A stretch of DNA of 64,000 bases from Prorocentrum cordatum (lineage: Eukaryota; Sar; Dinophyceae; Prorocentrales; Prorocentraceae), in assembly GCA_963575745.1 (NCBI GenBank), contig CAUYUJ010013814.1, positions 238,501 through 302,500 of the forward strand, written 5' to 3'. Both the position numbers and the translations under genes were made by a program. Positions 40,011 through 50,443 of this stretch are shown in pieces. Numbering within the stretch: the first letter of the stretch is position 1; each line of letters begins with the position of its first letter. Under the pieces are notes generated by a model that made no database searches, had not been told where the DNA came from, and saw only the letters and a program-made list of their open reading frames with translations.

Positions 40011-41461
40011 TGTCCGCTGAGCGGACCTCCGACGCATGCGTTGTGTGCATTTTGCAGCGCGCAACAACTGGCGCGGCGTTCTGGCCAGCCGCGGCACGCC
40101 CCGCAAAGTCTTCGGCAGCCTTCCCGCTGACGCCTGCCCGACCGCCTCGAGTTCCAGCCCTGCCGCCCCCGAGGCGCCTGGCCGCGCCCCCTGCCCCCCC
40201 CCCCCGCGCCCATTCACGCCCGGGCCCGCGCGGAGGAGGGAAGGCGATGAGAACGACGGCGACGGGGATGCTAGCGACGACGTCGGCCGCGAGCAGGTTG
40301 CGCTCGACGCCGCCCCCCCGCGCCGCCGCGAGGATGCATCTCCGCGAACGGCCCCGCGACGCTGCAACGGCCAGCGGCCGCGCCGTTGGCGCACCGAACT
40401 CAGTCGCGCGACCAGCCGTCGCGGCCGCGCCAGGGCGATTCCGCGGCCGGCAGACTCCACAGGCCGACTACACAGCGCGCGCACAGTTCGACTCCGCAGC
40501 AGCCCGACTCCACAGTCCGACCCCATAACCGGCCGACTCCACGGTCCGACCGCCCGCAATCCGACCCCACAGCAGACGCTTCTGCCACGGCGTCGCCGCG
40601 GCAGGGGCGCCGCTCGCGGGCGGGCGGCGACGGGGATGTCAACGGCGACGTCGGCCTCGAGCAGGTTGCGCTCGACGCCGCCCCCCACGCCGCCGCGACG
40701 ACGCGCGACCGCAAACGACCCCGCGACACTGCCACGACCGGTTGTCGCCTTGTTGGCGCACCGACCTTTGTCGCGCGACCAGCCGTCGCGGCCGCGCCAG
40801 GACGGCCCCGCGGCCGTCCGACTACGCGGCGCGCGCAGTCCGAACCCATGCCAGAACGACACATAAACCATCTCTGACAGCCCCGCTGCATCGGGCGCGT
40901 CGCTTCCTTGCCTCGCCAGGGCGTTGGCCCCCCTGCGCGAGGCGCGCCCGCGGCTGCAGCGGCGCCGACGCCTGTCGCGCTCTCCGTTATTGAGGCCGCC
41001 CTGCAGCAACCGTAACTTCGCGGCGGGGGTGCCGCTCGCTGGCGCGCCCCCGCGCTCGATGGCGCCGACGCGTCGGCCGCGCGCGTTCCACCGCCGACTG
41101 TTTTATACATCGCCCTGTGCCCGCAACAAGCCCCCACCGCGGCCGGAGGCCCCGCTTCCTGCCAGCCCGATTGCCCGCGCGGCGGCGCGTCATCGGCGCC
41201 TGGCTGCGGCGGCGGGGGGCGCCCCGTCGTTCGCGAGCCGCTCAGCGGTCGAGCCCTTGCCCCCTTGGGCTTCGCCGACCTGGGCCCTTGTCCCCGACGG
41301 GGCGCCGAGAGACTTGGCGCGTCGCCTGCTCAGCGCCCCGCCACTTGCTTCAGTAGCCCGGCGCCGCGGCGCGGTTGTTTCAACGCCCCCCGCATTTCAA
41401 GGCGCGCGCCGCCGCCGAGAATTAGACGGCGGCCTCGGCCACCGCGGTGGCCGGCTGTCGA
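40011..41461. other. GC-rich interval up to the scaffold gap, with a long direct repeat
   Basis: Two copies of a block of about 190 bp: 40250-40440 and 40628-40815. They share GGCGACGGGGATG, GAGCAGGTTGCGCTCGACGC and GCGACCAGCCGTCGCGGCCG at about 80-85% identity. Long frames on both strands reflect base composition. I cannot decide whether either strand codes. Confidence 0.6.
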
Positions 41462-41561
41462 NNNNNNNNNNNNNNNNNNNNNNNNNNNNNNNNNNNNNNN
41501 NNNNNNNNNNNNNNNNNNNNNNNNNNNNNNNNNNNNNNNNNNNNNNNNNNNNNNNNNNNNN
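41462..41561. other. Scaffold gap, exactly 100 N
   Basis: A run of 100 N, the usual length for a gap of unknown size. Sequence order across it is only as good as the scaffolding. Confidence 0.99.
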
Positions 41562-42530
41562 CAACCCCCCATCCTCTCACCCTCGAAAACCGAAGGGGGT
41601 CACTACCGGTTCGAACCCCCCGCCCCCCCCCCTCTCGAAAACCGGAGGGGGGGTCACTACCGGTTCGAACCCCTCCCCATCCCCCCACTCACCGCCAGCA
41701 AACGACTCCCGGTCCCTACCACCGTCCGCGCCACATCCCCCACTGTTGTTCCCAGCACCACTGTCCTCACCACCACGCCTCCACTGGTTCCACCACCGTC
41801 CCTACTGTCCCCACCAGTGCTCCCACCACTGTCGCACTGTCCCCACTGTCCCCACCACTGTTCGCACCACGGTTCCACACTCCCCACTTTCTCCACGGCC
41901 CCAACCACTGCCCGACTATCCCCACTGTCCCCACTGTCCCACTGACTCCTCCGCTGTCCCACTGAGCTGTCACACTGTTCCCACCACTGTCCCCACTGTC
42001 CCCACCACTGTCCCCACTGTACCTCTGTCCCATTGTCCCACCGCCGTCCTCGCCACCGCCTTCACCACTGTCCCCACCACCATGTACCCTCCACTGTCCC
42101 ACTGTTTCCACCTCATTCCCATGTCCCCACACCACTGTCCCCACCACCACCGTCCCCACCACTGTCCCACTGTCCCCACTGTCCCACCATTGTCCTCACC
42201 AATGTCCCCACCACTACCGTCCCCACCACTGTCCCCGCTGTCCCCTCACCACTGTCCCGCTGTCCCCTCACTACTGTCCCCACCACCACCGTCCCCACCA
42301 CTGTCCGCCCCCCCCCCCCCGGTTTTCGAGGGGGGGGGGTTCGAACCGGTAGTGACCCCCCCCGGTTTTCGAGGGGGGGGAGGGGGAAGTTCGAACCGGT
42401 AGTGACCCCACCCCTTTTCATGATGGACTGGGGGGGGGGGAGGGGTTCGAACCGGTAATGACCCCCCCCCGGTTTTCCGGAGATGGGGGGGGGTTCGAAC
42501 CCGTAGTGACCCCCCCCGGTTTTCCGCCAG
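41562..42530. repeat. Inverted repeat arms around a CCCCACCACTGT minisatellite
   Basis: Left arm (41575-41690): two units of CTCGAAAACCGRAGGGGG, TCACTACCGGTTCGAACCCC. Right arm (42308-42525): four to five inverted units CCCCGGTTTTCGAGGGGG, TTCGAACCGGTAGTGACCCC, one of them variant. The core (41700-42305) is a 12-bp-like CCCCACCACTGT minisatellite. The left arm begins 14 bp after the gap, so part of it may be missing. Confidence 0.85.
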
Positions 42531-42763
42531 CAGCGGTAGAACACGCTCTTTCTAATATTGCACAATGACCTGCTTGCGGGCCCAGCACGGTGCACACCAC
42601 GTGCCTCTGCTGAGAGCGGGGAAGCTCAAAGACTCCTGGGCGGCGGCCTCCAATCGCCGATACCGCGTCCCCCAAATCGTGTCTAGCGTAACGGACGCGC
42701 ACCTCCATGCGCACGCCATGGCATTCGTGAGAAGAGAGGGCCGTCAGTGGCCTATACTCGCAC

Positions 42764-43612
42764 ATGGTCGGGTTTGTCCGGATCGGCGGTCGACGAGAAG
42801 TCGCGCTTCCTATTTTGTCTGAGGTCGCACAAGGCTGCCCCTTGAGCGGAACTCTCTGGGCTCTTGGGCTTGATCCATTCCTGCGCCTTTTGTCGCGCGT
42901 CCTCTCCTCGTCGTCCTCCTCTCTCTCCCACTCTTCTCATCCAGGCTAGGGTGCAAGGCGAAAAACCGCACTAATTTCCGCCCCGCCGGAGCTGGCCCTT
43001 TCCACGGCCGCCTCGCGAATAGCAGACCAATATGGCCGCGATCGTTTCTCAGAGCGGCCGCAGGGCACACCTGTTGCCTCCACGAAGCTCCGTCCGCAAA
43101 CGTCCCCGGATTCTGACCCGGAGGACTCTGGTACGCTCGGGGCCTGTGCGGATGATATCGGCATGGTCCTCCGCCAGGAGTTGGAGCCCCATATCTTTCG
43201 CAATTGCGGCAGGTCGCATGCCTCCGCTTGCAGAACGATGAAATGCGTTCTCGCCCCCCTCTAGACCTCCCTCACCCCCGCTCTCGCCGAGCAGCTTCCC
43301 GGATGGGCTACCTTTCAAATCTGTAGGAAAGCAGAGTATCTCGGGACATAGCAGGGCCCCGAGACCACTCTTGCTGATGAGTGGCAGGCTCCCGCCCTGA
43401 AGTGGAGTGCTAGATGCATGGAGCTTGGTGAGCTGCAGTCGTCTGCCGACCTGGCATCGCGATTGTACAATTCTGCGGTGCTCACTCGCATGCCATATGC
43501 AACACATGTCTTTCCAATCGATAAGGCTCTGAACGATCATGAGCTCTGGGGTCTCCACAAGGCCCTGCACCTCCCCCCGAACTCGTTCTCTCGCTCCGAG
43601 AGGAGGAGGAGA
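42764..43612 (+). pseudogene. LINE-like RT fragment with ADD active site, frameshifted
   Basis: VGFVRIGGRREVALPILSEV then AQGCPLSGTLWALGLDPFLR gives the QGCPLS motif B of non-LTR RTs (42764-42949). After shifts, ACADDIGMVLRQELEPHIFR (about 43140-43200) supplies motif C with its Asp pair. Then CRKAEYLGT near 43320, and MELGELQSSADLASRLYNSA, VLTRMPYATHVFPIDKALND, LWGLHKALHLPPNSFSR to about 43595. A TAG at 43261 and at least three shifts make it a pseudogene. The upstream palm part is not recognised. Confidence 0.6.
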
Positions 43613-43664
43613 AGGAGAAGGAGGAGCAGGATAAGGAGGAGGAGGAGGAGGGAGAAGGAGTGAG
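43596..43664 (+). repeat. (GGA)n microsatellite
   Basis: AGGAGGAGAAGG run that overwrites the end of the RT fragment. Confidence 0.9.
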
Positions 43665-43758
43665 GCGTAAAAGGAGGAGACGACAAGACATCACATCGAC
43701 ACACATACATACAGACACACAATCATAGAGGAAGATAAAGCAGCAGGTGTAAACATAA

Positions 43759-43897
43759 CTTTCAAAGGTCCGCGCGGATTTCTTGGATGGGGGGTTCATC
43801 TTCCTCCCTGGCGCGCGAAACGCGCCAGGGGCGGCGCCAGAGGCGCCGCTGGGGGCTTCCAGCGCAGATCCAAGAAATCTGCACGGACCTCCGAAAG
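43759..43897. mobile_element. 139-bp hairpin element with 30-bp terminal inverted repeats
   Basis: Left arm from 43759 (CTTTCAAAGGTCCGCGCGGA, then TTTCTTGGAT) pairs with the right arm ending 43897 with about three mismatches over 30 bp. The interior has two more perfect hairpins: CCTGGCGCG/CGCGCCAGG and GGCGCC/GGCGCC. Flanking CATAA (43754) and CATAT (43898) look like a 5-bp target duplication with one change. Size, terminal inversion and duplication length resemble the insertion at 20488-20668, but the sequence differs. Confidence 0.7.
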
Positions 43898-44103
43898 CAT
43901 ATGTTCAGGCAAGCTGTTCTTACTCGAAAGCACAGAAGGAAGGAACATGCCGCTCGTGGCTCCTCGCAGTACCCTGGATGCTCCACCTGCACGCAGTGGT
44001 TCGTCAGGTGCGCAAGCCTGTCGCCCCGAGCCAGGGGAGCTGCCGGCGACGGGAGGCGATTTCAGCGTCCCCGCGAGGTGCAAACATCAGATTTCGTTTT
44101 GCC

Positions 44104-44600
44104 CCCTTGGCGGAGGAGGAGGAGGAGGAGGAGGAGGAGGAGGAGGAGGAGGGAGGAGGAGGAGGAGGAGGAGGAGGAGGAGGAGGAGGGAGGAAGAGGA
44201 GGAGGAGGGAGGAGGAGGACGAGGAGGAGGACGAGGAGGAGGAGGAGGTATCGCGATCGCGCACGCCACGGACAAGCCATGCGAGAAACGACACAAAAGC
44301 AGGGCAGAGCTCACAGGGTCGGGAGACGCGTGCAGGGGCTCTGTCGGATCTCCGCGGCATGGGGAGCGCCGCGGCTGGCAGCCAAAAAAGGTCGCAGCCC
44401 GAGGGGGCTGGCACAGAACAGTCAGCCAATGCTGCGCCCCTCCCCCTCCTCCTCCTCCTCCTCCCTCCTCCTCCTCCTCCTCCTCCTCCTCCTCCTCCCT
44501 CCTCCTCCTCCTCCTCCTCCTCCCCCCTCCCTCCTCCTCCTCCCTCCTCCGCAGCCCGAGGGGGCTGGCACAAAACAGTCAGCAGTGCTGCGCGGTACAA
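44104..44600. repeat. (GGA)n and (TCC)n in inverted order, with a flanking 40-bp direct repeat
   Basis: GGA at 44110-44250 and TCC at 44440-44550 are complementary and 190 bp apart. The TCC tract is itself bordered by a direct repeat, GAGGGGGCTGGCACARAACA GTCAGC (44400 and 44559), so the tract may have grown inside a duplicated target. Confidence 0.85.
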
Positions 44601-44639
44601 AAAAAAACACAACAACAACAATGGGATGCACAAAGACGT

Positions 44640-44825
44640 ACTAGTACTAGATGTCCTCCTTGGAGGCGCGCGTCCGACCCAAACATATAGTATACCCATC
44701 TTGTAGTATATCGTTTCCCGAGCGGTGTGGCCAGAAAGCGCCCGCCACGACGCATGTACTATAAGATTTCTCGGTGCGCGCGTCGCCCCTGGGGGGGCGA
44801 CGCACATATAGTATAAGTATGTTGG
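44640..44825 (+). repeat. ACATATAGTATA direct repeats and a perfect 10-bp hairpin
   Basis: ACATATAGTATA occurs at about 44684 and 44804. Between them GCGTCGCCCC/GGGGCGACGC forms a 10-bp perfect stem with a short G-rich loop (about 44779-44802). No gene seen. Confidence 0.6.
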
Positions 44826-45289
44826 GGTGTTGCCGAACAAGTCTGGACAAACTATGTCAAGTTGTTCCTTGGTTCCTGGATGTCTTCTCGCCGCGGGCTG
44901 CTCTCCAGCAGCTGCGCCTCGCCGAGGACGCTCCGACGGGGGAGCCGACCAAAGCTCCAGACCCAACCTTTCTGCGGCACGTCTCGAGCCAGCCCGATCC
45001 ATGAGGGTTTTGGGGCCCAGAGCCGAAGGAAAACGCCTGGTGCCCGCCCCCTCTACCCCACTCAAAAAAAAACGAATCTCAGGGAAGGGTGTATGGCAGC
45101 ATCGTTGGACTTACTCTGGTCCCCAATTGTGTACTTCGCTCATATAGAGCCGTCTCTCCTCTCTCTCCACCTCCTGCTCTCTGTCTTGTCCTGCTTCACC
45201 TCTCCTTCCTTGTCCTCCTTCTCCTCCCCTTCCTCCTTACCCTCCTCCTACTCCATCCTTTCTCCTAAGAAATAACTCCTCCCTGTCGA
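44826..45289 (+). other. Short protein-like patch, otherwise no gene
   Basis: A plus-strand frame to TGA at about 45004 reads DKLCQVVPWFLDVFSPRAAL, QQLRLAEDAPTGEPTKAPDP. It may be the end of the LINE-like element upstream. CTCCTC-rich sequence follows at 45150-45265. Confidence 0.3.
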
Positions 45290-45545
45290 AAACCAAGACG
45301 TGTCGGTAGGGCCGACTGGGCGCTTCGCTTGAGACTTTTTTGCCATATGATCATGAAACTTGAAGTGTGTAATCGTTTCACGGGTATGGTGCGGGCCGTT
45401 TTCAAAATGTGGTTCTCGCCTTAGCGCCGCGCGCACTCGTCTCAAAAGTTTGCAGCCGTTTCAAATATGGAGATCAGTTCCTTTTCAAGCTGTGGCCCTC
45501 GCTGTGGCGCCGCGCGCATTCGCCTTGAACTTTTAGCGCCCTGGT
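45275..45545 (+). repeat. Family 2 array with extended head, two units
   Basis: Extended head CCCTGTCGAAAACCAAGACG, TGTCGGTAGGGCCGACTGG, GCGCTTCGCTTGAGACTTTT (45320), then two units with TTTTCAAAATGTGGTTCTCG and CCTTAGCGCCGCGCGCACTC. Confidence 0.85.
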
Positions 45546-45719
45546 ACACATGTTCTGGCACGATTGAGGAGACGATTAACTTCTACTAGGCTAATTTCCG
45601 GAATTCTTCACGTTTTTAACGAAGAGTGAACCGGAAGGGAACGTTACTTGCAGCATCGTTGATGGGTCATGAATGTGAACTGGTCAATCCTCCCCCCTTC
45701 ATCCTTCATTCTTTTTCTG

Positions 45720-45858
45720 TTCCTCCTCCTCCTCCTCCTCCTCCTCCTCCTCCTCCTCCTCCTCCTCCTTATCTTCTTATAATATTATATATTTGTCCTC
45801 TTCCACCCTCTTCCACCTCCTCCCAATTCCCCTCCTCCTCCTCCTTCTCCTCCTCCTC
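45720..45858 (+). repeat. (TCC)n microsatellite, target of the LTR element
   Basis: TCC run at 45721-45772, and a second CCTCCT tract to 45858 that ends TCCTC exactly at the LTR boundary. Confidence 0.9.
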
Positions 45859-46088
45859 TGTGGATTGTACGGGAATGACTGCATGGATACAGGGAGACAC
45901 GAGGTACAAAGAGGGGGACCCGTGCTAGAAGAGAGCACGTCCTCTTTCTTTGTGCGGAGGCGCAGGCGCGTCCGTCACCGGCGCTCCAGGATAGTTTAAG
46001 GGCTCCCGTGAGTCGATATGGCGGCGCACAAGGCAGCACATAGACAGGCGCAGGAGGAGGAGAGGCTGACTGGGGCCTGACAACCACA
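45859..46088 (-). repeat. 3' LTR
   Basis: 230 bp, starting TGTGG and ending CCACA (TG...CA on the minus strand). Shares TGTGGATTGTACGGGA, GGCGCGTCCGTCACCGGCGC and CGATATGGCGGCGCACAA with the 5' LTR. Confidence 0.9.
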
Positions 46089-46105
46089 GCTCCTACCTTT
46101 CTTGC
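46089..46105 (-). other. Polypurine-like tract before the 3' LTR
   Basis: On the minus strand AAGAAAGGTAGGAGC lies directly upstream of the 3' LTR, the expected place for the plus-strand primer. Confidence 0.5.
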
Positions 46106-49012
46106 GGCCGAAACGCCGCCTCGCCTCAGAAGATGACTTTCCTCTCTCAATGGGTATCGTAGCCCTTCCATGTACCGCCAGAGCCTCAGTGACGCGTTGC
46201 TGGTACAGCTCCACGAACACGTAGGACTTGACAACATCTCTAAGAGAGATCCTTGAAGGGATTGTCCGACAAGGGGTCCATGATGAGGTCTTCCGACTTC
46301 GCTGCGTCCGTAGCCCGCCCCATCTGATCCATGAAACTCCGTGGCTCGATTCCGCGTTGGTCGCGAGGTTTGCCAGTGCGCTCCAGGAAACAATCTGCCA
46401 CGCTGAGCTCCCTGGCCCACTGAGGAACCATCTCTCGCCTTGGGGAACCAACTTGACCTCGAGAACCAGGAAGCCTGAGTCCTCGATCGCTTCATCTGAG
46501 TACGCGCGTACACTCAGAAACGCTGTCGGGATGGCCTTTGCCGCGAGGTACATCCTGATCGTGCGATTCCAGACCCTCTGCCGTCCAGGACTTGCTCCCT
46601 CGCCTGCGGCTTGTCCCAGATCTCCCTCATCGTCGCAGCGTGGATCCAGAGCGCATTGACGTAGACGCTGCCTTCGGACTGGCACCACTGCTTGCGGCCA
46701 TGCATCTTGGGAAAGCCCGCGCGACGGTTGCGTTCCACCTGCAGCTCGATGATGCAAGAGCACAGGTTCATCGCCGGGCTGACGTCAGACGACGCATGCA
46801 CCATGCAGTGGGCGCAAGAGGCGCGGCGAGATGTCCTCTCGCACAAAATACCGTAGACGTTTTCACGGCTCGAAGGTCATGGCTTCAACTCGAACAAGCC
46901 CTTCTCGCTCCGCATAGATGCCAGTGCTTCCAGGTCGGCGCTGTGATAGGCAGTCTCGATCTGGGCATGCTTATCCTTGAGCTCCTTGTCACGCTGCGTC
47001 TCCCTAATACACATTGGCGCCGAATCCATCATCCACCGCTGTCCGGTTGGATGCGCAATTGGTCCCTTGACGTGAGGGCCATCGATGACTCCTGAGATGT
47101 TCAAGGGCAAAGCGGGCGTCTCTGTCCCAAAATGGGCTTCCAGAGCCAACGCGACCAAAACAATCATAATGAAGGAGGGTGTCGAGTAGGTGGTCTCTCG
47201 TCACATCGGCCTTGCGACCCGTCTTCCAGCGGTCGCTCGCCATTTTGTTGAAGACCCTCTTGTTCTTCCCGGACAGCTTCTAGGCCTTCCTCTAGTGGGC
47301 ACTGGTGCACTTTTCTTCAGGTCCAGGAAGTATCTGAACCTCCTCTGCTGGAGGCCCTTCCAGTCCTGGCGCACCGGCGCAGTGATCAATAGTCACCGCG
47401 GCCTTCGTGGCCTCGGAGACGAATCCGCCCATTGGTGGAGGATTCTCGACGATGCCTTTGAGGGCCCCCACTGCACCGTTCAAGTCGTCGAGGTTCTCCG
47501 GCTTGCGCGCCATTTCTTCTCCTCCGCCCGCCTCCCCGAGGACCCAGATATGGTCCAAGTTGCCCTCGATGGCCTTCTCACCTTCTTTTACCAGCTCCCC
47601 CCAACAGTCGACCATCATCTGCTTTTCCCCCTGGGGAAGATGCCGTAGGTTTCTACCGATCTTCGGAGGTTTGTTGCACTTCGTGCTGGGGGTGATGGCC
47701 AGCGCTGCAGGTGCCCAGCGAGGCAGGTCTGCGACGAGATCTGACACCGGGTGAGGATCGGAGGGATCGCTGAGCTCAGTGTCCGTGCGCGCCTGGAAGT
47801 ATGCGTAGAGGGCCTCGTAGTCACCGGTCGTCTCCTGTTTTCATGTAGCCCCGTGCGATTTCGCATGCGAGCGCGTGTGTTGCCAGTCGACCAGACTCAG
47901 AGCGACGTCGAGTGGCACATGCGTCAACAACATCAGCCAAATCCGGAAAGTACGCTGTCGGGTACTGATGGTGCACGGCCATCATCTCGCCCCGTTACCT
48001 CGGGTGGTACCAAGTAGACATATCCGAAGATCCCACCATGGTCTTGTCGTTAGGAGTCTCCACCAGGCAGCCCAAAGGAATGCGCAGTCCAGCTTCTTCA
48101 CTAAGCTCCCGACTTGCCGCGCACCTGGCAGCGCAATCGAAGTCCAGGTCTCGCTCGCGAGCAACATGCAAGTCTTTCCGATCGACTTATCCTCCTGGAG
48201 TGGCGACAGTGTTCGAGTAATTCACCCTGCAGCTTCGACGATGGGCCGGGGCGTTGACGTTGCTGCTATCGTCGAGGAACAGGATGTAGACACCGACGGT
48301 CCCGACGTTCCTCGGCCTTGGGAGGAGTGGCATGTTCTCCTCGGCGGTCTCCTTGACTGTCTCCTTGGCTGTCTCCTGGGCCGCGTCGTCAGCGAGGTAA
48401 ACGTCGACGCTGGGACGCTGTAGTCCTGTCGCAGGTCTCTTGGCCCCCCTCGCCGTTGGAGTTTCGCCCTCTGGTCTCTGGAGTCGGCTCAGGCTATGTT
48501 TGTTCTTCTCCTCTTGCCAAAGCCTTTGCAATGCATATCTTTTCCAAGCGGGCTTCACAGGGCGTCGCGCACTGCCGTGGAACTTCGTCGCCGCCGATGT
48601 GGCCACCTGATGCTGCGCCAGGTTGTCCACTGCGAGATTACTCGTCCAGCGTGATATCTTCTTCCTGTCCGTCGTCGCCCTCGTTCGAATCCTCGCCCTT
48701 AACCTCCTCGGACTCCTCGGCGTGGCGCTTGGCCTTCATGTTCTGCCAGCGACTCCGGTGCTTATCCTGTCTTGCTCGAGCAGCCCCCTCGGTCGTAGGT
48801 CGAGTCCGCCTGTGCAAGGGCGTGCGGCCTTGGTTCCTCTGGGCAGGTTCTCGGGCCCCCTTCGGCGTGGCCACTGCTTTCTCCAGGTCCGCCACCATGC
48901 TGAAATGGCATCTCTCGTCGTTCAAGGCGCGCTGGATCCTGTAGCTGCCTCTTGAAGTAGCAGTTCCAGGAAGCCCAGGTGTGGAAATCGAAGGAGGACT
49001 GCGCGAGCTGGC
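46106..49012 (-). pseudogene. Extra 3' region of the LTR element, frame-broken protein-like sequence
   Basis: The minus strand keeps ordinary protein composition in shifting frames across 2.9 kb: ERREMPFQHGGGPGESSG and KHRSRWQNMKAKRHAEESEE near 48.7-48.9 kb; VKPAWKRYALQRLWQEEKNK near 48.5 kb; ETAKETVKETAEENMPLLPR near 48.35 kb; KPENLDDLNGAVGALKGIVE and TKAAVTIDHCAGAPGLEGPP near 47.4 kb; MASDRWKTGRKADVTRDHLL near 47.2 kb; AKAIPTAFLSVRAYSDEAIE near 46.5 kb; SLRDVVKSYVFVELYQQRVT near 46.2 kb. No domain is recognised. It lies between RNase H and the 3' LTR, where copia elements normally have little. Confidence 0.5.
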
Positions 49013-50443
49013 TCATTCTGCGAACTTGTAGAGGAAGGTTGGCAGTCCCTCTGGGTCAAACGCCTTGTGCAACAGCCCCTCAAGTTGACGTTGAGCGTAT
49101 GCGAGTCCGTTATCCGCCTCGACGCGCTGCTTGGTCAACGCCGTCTTGGTCTGGCGTAAAGCAAGCTGCAGCTTGACCCGTTGAATTTCCGCTCGAGACT
49201 CCTCTCCCGCCTCCTGGAACTGAACGACCCTCTGCTGGCGGCACACTGAACCACCTTCGGCATCCTGCATCCTGGTGAGCGCCTGGTCCAGACGACGAAA
49301 TTCCAGCTCGGGCATCTGGGTCGTCGCCATGAGGAGTGCGATGTGGGCCTTGACGTGGTAGACATTTGGTACCAAGTCGGATGGCATCCACTCCCTCGGG
49401 ACCTCCTCAGCTGGCTCGAGGCGGTTGACGTGCTCATCGAGGGTCTTGTCGTAGTCGTCCACGCGGCGTGCCCTTGTTGAATTTTCGCCTTTGCGGCCGA
49501 GGCTATTCCGGCTTATGCCCGCAATATTCTCATCTCTCTTCTTCTCGGCATCAGATGACAGGGACTCCTTGTCGGTGCCCTCCCTGGCCACGTTGTTCAC
49601 GACATCAATGTCGCCGCCGTCGCGTGCGATGATGCCTCTGCCTCTGGATTCGAAGCGTCGCAGGGAGTGCGGACCGCGCAGTTCGGTGGCCCTGCGCTGC
49701 TCCTCGCGCAGTTCTTCGTCGATCTCCGCAATCCCCACGCCATGCGCGCCCATGGGGTCCTGGAAATTCGAGTCGGGGCAAGTCTCCTCCAAGGTCCTCT
49801 GGAGGAATTCTCGGTTGCTCTCGCGCACCTCGCCCGCTCCTTGTTTTTCCTGAAGACCGTGGTAAACAGACGCGCAGGGGCGGCCATCAGGGGGCGCCGC
49901 TGGCGCCAAGCTGCGGGGGGCAACCCGTGGGTCGTCGGCCGATGCAGCCGCTGAACCACCTGAGACGCCGCCCATTTTCTCGTCGCGGTCCTCGCTGTCG
50001 CGCAACGCATCGTCCATGATGTCGCCGTCGATGTCGGCGGGATCACCCCGTTCTCCTCCGGAGACGGGTTGGCCGTCGAGAAGATGCACCAGGGATCCAG
50101 GCGCTGAGTCACTGGGCGGCACGGCTCCGCAGGTCGGAGAGATCCCAGCCACAGAGCCAATATCGCAGGCTGCAAACGGCGGCACATCATGAAAACGCGC
50201 TGACACGTCCACAGAGCGAGGACGGCAACGCAAATAATCGCACGTCGACAGAGCTGAGTCTGCAGCAGGTCGGGTAGAAGGGATGAACCGCTTCGGAGAC
50301 ACGCGAGGGGGAGTAGTGTTCGACGGGGGAACGTTCTTCGAAATGTTCGGACTCGGGTTGCGTTTCTTGGTCGCCGATCGATCTGCTTTCCCCCTTTCCA
50401 TCTCCTCCTTTTCAGCACGAATGCGCAATTTAGCCGTCTGCAT
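49013..50443 (-). CDS. Intact 476-codon ORF downstream of RNase H, unknown function
   Basis: An unbroken frame starting MQTAKLRIRAEKEEMERGKA, overlapping the last codons of the RNase H frame. The N-terminal half is basic and Ser/Pro-rich, the middle is acidic (ADIDGDIMDDALRDSEDRDE, ELREEQRRATELRGPHS), and the C-terminal about 140 residues would form a coiled coil (ELEFRRLDQALTRMQDAEG, RAEIQRVKLQLALRQTKTAL) ending PTFLYKFAE. No signal peptide or membrane helix is visible, so it does not look like an envelope protein. It is the only long unbroken frame in the element. Confidence 0.5.
   Translation of the reverse strand: MQTAKLRIRAEKEEMERGKADRSATKKRNPSPNISKNVPPSNTTPPRVSPKRFIPSTRPAADSALSTCDYLRCRPRSVDVSARFHDVPPFAACDIGSVAGISPTCGAVPPSDSAPGSLVHLLDGQPVSGGERGDPADIDGDIMDDALRDSEDRDEKMGGVSGGSAAASADDPRVAPRSLAPAAPPDGRPCASVYHGLQEKQGAGEVRESNREFLQRTLEETCPDSNFQDPMGAHGVGIAEIDEELREEQRRATELRGPHSLRRFESRGRGIIARDGGDIDVVNNVAREGTDKESLSSDAEKKRDENIAGISRNSLGRKGENSTRARRVDDYDKTLDEHVNRLEPAEEVPREWMPSDLVPNVYHVKAHIALLMATTQMPELEFRRLDQALTRMQDAEGGSVCRQQRVVQFQEAGEESRAEIQRVKLQLALRQTKTALTKQRVEADNGLAYAQRQLEGLLHKAFDPEGLPTFLYKFAE

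Noticed and set aside
39861-41137. Minus-strand gene of 382 or 245 codons
   Set aside because: The sequence is so GC-rich that stops are rare on both strands; composition is Arg/Ala/Pro without a domain, and a direct repeat explains recurrent peptides.
42390-42480. Family relation between the 181-bp insertion arms and the GGTTTTCGAGGGG units
   Set aside because: Both are G/C-rich and inverted, but no word longer than a few bases is shared.
41640-42520. tRNA or SINE B-box because of GGTTCGAACC
   Set aside because: The word fits a B box, but no A box, cloverleaf or tRNA-like region lies at the right distance, and the word is part of an inverted tandem unit.
49013-50443. Envelope gene of the LTR element
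   Set aside because: No signal peptide, membrane helix or Cys pattern is visible; it is soluble, acidic and coiled. Function left open.
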